From NCBI GenBank assembly GCA_023417165.1, contig JAEZGD010000442.1:1-18075 (forward strand): a DNA stretch of 18,075 nucleotides, in the 5' to 3' direction. Positions 15,587-18,075 of this stretch are shown here, one piece after another; the first letter of the stretch is position 1; every line of letters starts with the position of its first letter. The stretch is from Planctomycetota bacterium (GTDB lineage Bacteria > Planctomycetota > Planctomycetia > Pirellulales > Pirellulaceae). The position numbers and the translations under genes are program-made. The notes beneath the pieces are model-generated. The model saw nothing but the letters and a program-made list of their open reading frames with translations. It did no database searches and was not told where the DNA came from.

Positions 15587-16612
15587 TCAGATCAGCACAG
15601 AATCTTCGACGTACGCCCCTTGGCTGCCAAGAGCGGAAATGTTGGCGACCGTGGTACGGGCGATTTCCGTTAGGGCTTCGGTCGTGAGGAATGCCTGATG
15701 CGAGGTAATGAGCACATTGGGAAACGTGAGCAACCGCGCGAGGTCATCGTCGTGAAGCATGTCGCCCGAGAGATCTTCGAAGAAGATGCCTTCCTCTTCC
15801 TCGTAGACATCCAATCCCACACCGGCGATGTGCCCGGATTTCAATGCGTCGATCAACGCCTTGGTATCCACCAGTCCTCCTCGGCTCGAATTGATGAGGA
15901 TGCTGCCACGCTTCATCCAGGCGATGGTTTCGGCACGGATCGTGTACTTAGTCTCCGGAGTCAGCGGGGCGTGCAGCGAAACCACGTCGCTCGGCCGCAG
16001 TAGCTCCGCGAGCGAATCGACATACTCAACTCCCGTATGCCTTGCCCATTCCTGATCCGGATACAAGTCGTAGGCGAGAACCTTCATCCCAAATCCGCGA
16101 AGAATTTGCCCTGTCACTCGCCCGATCTTGCCCGTGCCGATCAGGCCAGCGGTTTTGCCATGGAGGTCGAACCCGACCAGCCCATTGAGCGAAAAGTTCA
16201 GTTCTCGCACACGATTGAAAGCGCGATGGGTCTTACGGTTGAGCGTCAGCAACAAGGCAACGGTATGCTCGGCTACCGCGTAGGGCGAATAGACAGGGAC
16301 TCGCGTGACGGTCAGCTGCAGTTCCTTGGCGTAGCTGATATCCACGTTATTGAACCCCGCGCAGCGAAGTGCAATTAACTCCACGCCTTGTTCTGCCAGC
16401 ACTTTCAGGCACGGCCGGTCCAGTTGGTCATTCACAAACACGCAAACCGCGCGGACATTCTTCGCCGCGTAGGCTGAGTCCTCCAACAGCCGGAAGTCGA
16501 GAAAGTGCCACTCAATACCAGTGTCGGTCGAGGCCTGCTCAATCGCCTGCCGATCATAAGGCTTCGTGTCGAAGACAGCTGCGGCAATTACGGAAGTTGA
16601 GTTTCGAGCCAT
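15587..16612 (-). CDS. ldhA: NAD-dependent D-lactate dehydrogenase (2-hydroxyacid dehydrogenase family)
   Basis: The protein has 341 residues and reduces pyruvate to D-lactate with NADH, regenerating NAD in fermentation. It shows ALRCAGFNNVD (81-91), YSPYAVAEHTVALLL (108-122), the nucleotide motif GTGKIG (159-164) with Asp181 after the second strand (NAD preference), and NSSRGG with catalytic Arg244. These are followed by LDVYEEEEGIFFED with the catalytic Glu, and SHQAFLT with His305. The VYEEEEGIFFED and SHQAFLT forms are characteristic of LdhA rather than of phosphoglycerate or glyoxylate dehydrogenases. TAAGGAG lies seven bases before the ATG at 16612. It is upstream of, and almost contiguous with, the lactate permease, and 169 bases downstream of the glycerol-1-phosphate dehydrogenase on the same strand. 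Confidence 0.94.
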   Translation of the reverse strand: MARNSTSVIAAAVFDTKPYDRQAIEQASTDTGIEWHFLDFRLLEDSAYAAKNVRAVCVFVNDQLDRPCLKVLAEQGVELIALRCAGFNNVDISYAKELQLTVTRVPVYSPYAVAEHTVALLLTLNRKTHRAFNRVRELNFSLNGLVGFDLHGKTAGLIGTGKIGRVTGQILRGFGMKVLAYDLYPDQEWARHTGVEYVDSLAELLRPSDVVSLHAPLTPETKYTIRAETIAWMKRGSILINSSRGGLVDTKALIDALKSGHIAGVGLDVYEEEEGIFFEDLSGDMLHDDDLARLLTFPNVLITSHQAFLTTEALTEIARTTVANISALGSQGAYVEDSVLI

Positions 16613-16781
16613 CGAGAGACTCCTTATGCGAAACTCGGCCGAAAGAAAGTTGATGCCGCTAGATTTGACAAAGTGGTCCTAGAGAAATGGTGCTAGCGGT
16701 GGCAAGGTGCGCTGTAATGACCGTGTCCGGTAGAAGCCGCCTGTGCTGCAGGCACTCGTCAATTGTTCTAGGGCTGCGCCG
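16613..16781 (-). promoter_or_regulatory. 169-base spacer between G1P dehydrogenase and D-LDH genes
   Basis: This is the only sizeable gap in the four-gene minus-strand run, so it could hold a separate promoter for ldhA-lctP. TTGTCA occurs in it on the minus strand, but no good -10 follows at standard spacing. A five-base GCCTG/CAGGC hairpin lacks a T-run. No site is clear. Confidence 0.25.
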
Positions 16782-17831
16782 TCAGTCTGTAAAGCAGCCT
16801 CGCAAGTGCGAGTCTTCCTCGATAAGTCTTTCTACTTCCGTAGTCTGATCGCGTTCGGACAGGATCGTATAAAAGTCATCCTTGATGGATGGCGCCTGAC
16901 GCACCGCTTCGAGCCATTCTCGCTTGCAAAACGGATCCTGGCGTATCAACTCCCAGAAACCGGTTTGCTGGAAAATCCCGGCGATCACGTCGCTGTGGTT
17001 TTGCTGTAGTCGAGACATGAGATACGTCGCCACGCCCACCTGGAGCCCGTGAAGTCTGGGGCGTGTCGTGATGTGGTCGAGGGCGTGGGAGATCAGGTGT
17101 TCGCTGCCGCTCGCTGGGCGCGAGGATCCCGCGATTTCCATCGCCACACCATTAAGCATCAAGGCGGTGGCAAGCAGTTGGATTCCTTCGGGATCCCTGG
17201 TCGGCCTGCCCATGAATTGGTGCACGCTGGCATCGGACATGAGCGCGGCAGGATCGTTTACGGGAGTTTCGCAAGCGTGAAAGGCCAGTTGCCAATCCCG
17301 GATAGCGGTCAGTTTGGCTACCAGGTCGCCAACACCGCTGCACCACAGCGAGATGTGAGCGCTAAGAGATATCGTCGTGTCAACGATCACAGCGTCGGGC
17401 AGCTTTGTGGGCAGGGACTTCCGTTGGCCGCATAAAGTAAGACTCGCTTGCGGCGAGCAGAAACCATCGTTGGAAAGCGATGTCGGAACGGCGAAGTAGG
17501 AGGGCCCGGACAGCGAGGCGAGGTACTTGCCGACGTCCAACGCCTTGCCACCACCCAGGCCAACAATCGCTTGGGTGCCCCGAGGCAGTGCGCCCAGCAA
17601 CTGAACCGTAAATTCCACGCTGGCCTCGGTAACCTCGGAATCCCCAAGTAATTCGATGCCAGCATTCGCCAGCGACGTCTTTAGCCTGGCCACGAAGTCC
17701 GGAACAAGCTCATGGCTACGAACGAGCAAGACTCGCCGTAACTCTTGACGTGCAAGGTAAATTCCCACCCGGCCCAGCGCGCCAGGCTTGATGCGAACCG
17801 TGTTGGGAATCTCGATAAAGTGACTGCCCAT
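16782..17831 (-). CDS. sn-glycerol-1-phosphate dehydrogenase homologue (EgsA/AraM family)
   Basis: The protein has 349 residues and belongs to the metal-dependent iron-alcohol-dehydrogenase/dehydroquinate-synthase fold. The family enzyme reduces dihydroxyacetone phosphate to sn-glycerol 1-phosphate with NAD(P)H. It shows VGLGGGKALDVGKYLA (90-105), PTSLSNDGFCSPQASL (116-131), and GVGDLVAKLTAIRDW with Asp169. SGSEHLISHALD with His245 and RLHGLQVGVATY with His261 follow; Asp169, His245 and His261 are the expected metal ligands. Length matches the family. The enzyme is the hallmark of archaeal lipid synthesis, but Bacillus AraM and other bacterial homologues exist. The ATG at 17831 follows TAGGAGA, which includes the stop of the upstream HAD phosphatase gene, so translation of the two is likely coupled. 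ldhA is 169 bases downstream. Confidence 0.88.
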   Translation of the reverse strand: MGSHFIEIPNTVRIKPGALGRVGIYLARQELRRVLLVRSHELVPDFVARLKTSLANAGIELLGDSEVTEASVEFTVQLLGALPRGTQAIVGLGGGKALDVGKYLASLSGPSYFAVPTSLSNDGFCSPQASLTLCGQRKSLPTKLPDAVIVDTTISLSAHISLWCSGVGDLVAKLTAIRDWQLAFHACETPVNDPAALMSDASVHQFMGRPTRDPEGIQLLATALMLNGVAMEIAGSSRPASGSEHLISHALDHITTRPRLHGLQVGVATYLMSRLQQNHSDVIAGIFQQTGFWELIRQDPFCKREWLEAVRQAPSIKDDFYTILSERDQTTEVERLIEEDSHLRGCFTD

Positions 17832-17842
17832 ATCGTAGTCTC

Positions 17843-18075
17843 CTAAGCCAGGAGCGCTTCCACGACCTCGGACCAGTTCTGGTAAGGGCGGTAGGACTCG
17901 CCGCGATCATCCACCGATTGTGCCAGTAGCCGACGGGCAAAACGCAAGACTGGGGCGACTAAGAGCGCAGGTTCAATGTCAGGCGGACCGTCGCCTGCGA
18001 ACGCCACATTCTTGTAACGCTGGAGAGCAGATCGCACGACGGCCGATTTATCGATGCCGAGCTGGCGAGAAAACA
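17843..18075 (-). CDS. C-terminal part of an HAD-IB family (MtnX-like) phosphatase, cut by the window end
   Basis: The frame is open to the window edge, so the start lies beyond 18075. About 76 residues are visible: FSRQLGIDKSAVVRSAL, then the HAD motif VAFAGDGPPDIEPALLV, whose Asp residues bind Mg2+, then RFARRLLAQ and a final RGESYRPYQNWSEVVEALLA. This ending matches MtnX-like HAD-IB phosphatases as I remember them. The nucleophile motif DxDGT is outside the window. The TAG stop lies within the ribosome site of the glycerol-1-phosphate dehydrogenase gene. That tight link suggests that its substrate is related to that enzyme's product or substrate, for example glycerol phosphate. This is an inference; the family also acts on methylthioribulose-derived phosphates. 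Confidence 0.78.
   Translation of the reverse strand, partial: FSRQLGIDKSAVVRSALQRYKNVAFAGDGPPDIEPALLVAPVLRFARRLLAQSVDDRGESYRPYQNWSEVVEALLA

Noticed and set aside
1..18075. CRISPR arrays or a recognisable defence system
   Set aside because: No regularly spaced repeats of suitable length and no defence-type protein domains are visible.

Overview
The window looks like chromosomal DNA of a GC-rich bacterium, most likely a planctomycete. That rests on inference: the first partial gene, the secreted Arg/Pro/Thr-rich protein, the small conserved proteins and the broken lipoprotein all resemble families I associate with Planctomycetota, and the intergenic spacers carry the TTCGAA / CTTGG-type repeats I associate with them. 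The standard genetic code fits, since intact genes here end in TAA, TAG and TGA.

Bases 1-4465 are ordinary core-like DNA. They hold the tail of a conserved hypothetical gene, a flavin amine oxidase (SolA / monomeric sarcosine oxidase type), and a three-gene minus-strand operon (Trm112-like protein, a 97-aa hypothetical, a HIT-family hydrolase). A divergently transcribed secreted protein follows, then a terminator between convergent genes, a small conserved hypothetical with a possible 56-aa gene ahead of it, and tRNA-Ser(CGA) with a strong terminator.

Bases 4466-7042 are a decayed accessory segment beside the tRNA. It contains a tyrosine recombinase whose catalytic R-K-HxxR-H-Y residues all remain but whose frame holds two nonsense codons. 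Next is a lipoprotein-like gene broken by three frame changes and two in-frame stops, and then a short IS3-type transposase remnant. This is the usual footprint of an old integration at a tRNA gene.

Bases 7043-18075 form a metabolic block: a type II P-type cation ATPase, a 6-phosphofructokinase with the GGDGT/PKTIDND signature, and, divergent from these, a glycogen phosphorylase. On the minus strand after that come an L-lactate-permease-family transporter, an NAD-dependent D-lactate dehydrogenase, an sn-glycerol-1-phosphate dehydrogenase homologue, and the C-terminal part of an HAD phosphatase cut by the window end. Read together they suggest a route from stored glycogen through glycolysis to lactate and its export. 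A second NAD(P)H-consuming branch may run from dihydroxyacetone phosphate to glycerol-1-phosphate and perhaps to glycerol. An ATP-driven cation pump sits beside them. This looks like an anaerobic or starvation energy module. The individual families are known; the combination, and especially the glycerol-1-phosphate dehydrogenase with a phosphatase, is the part most worth testing.
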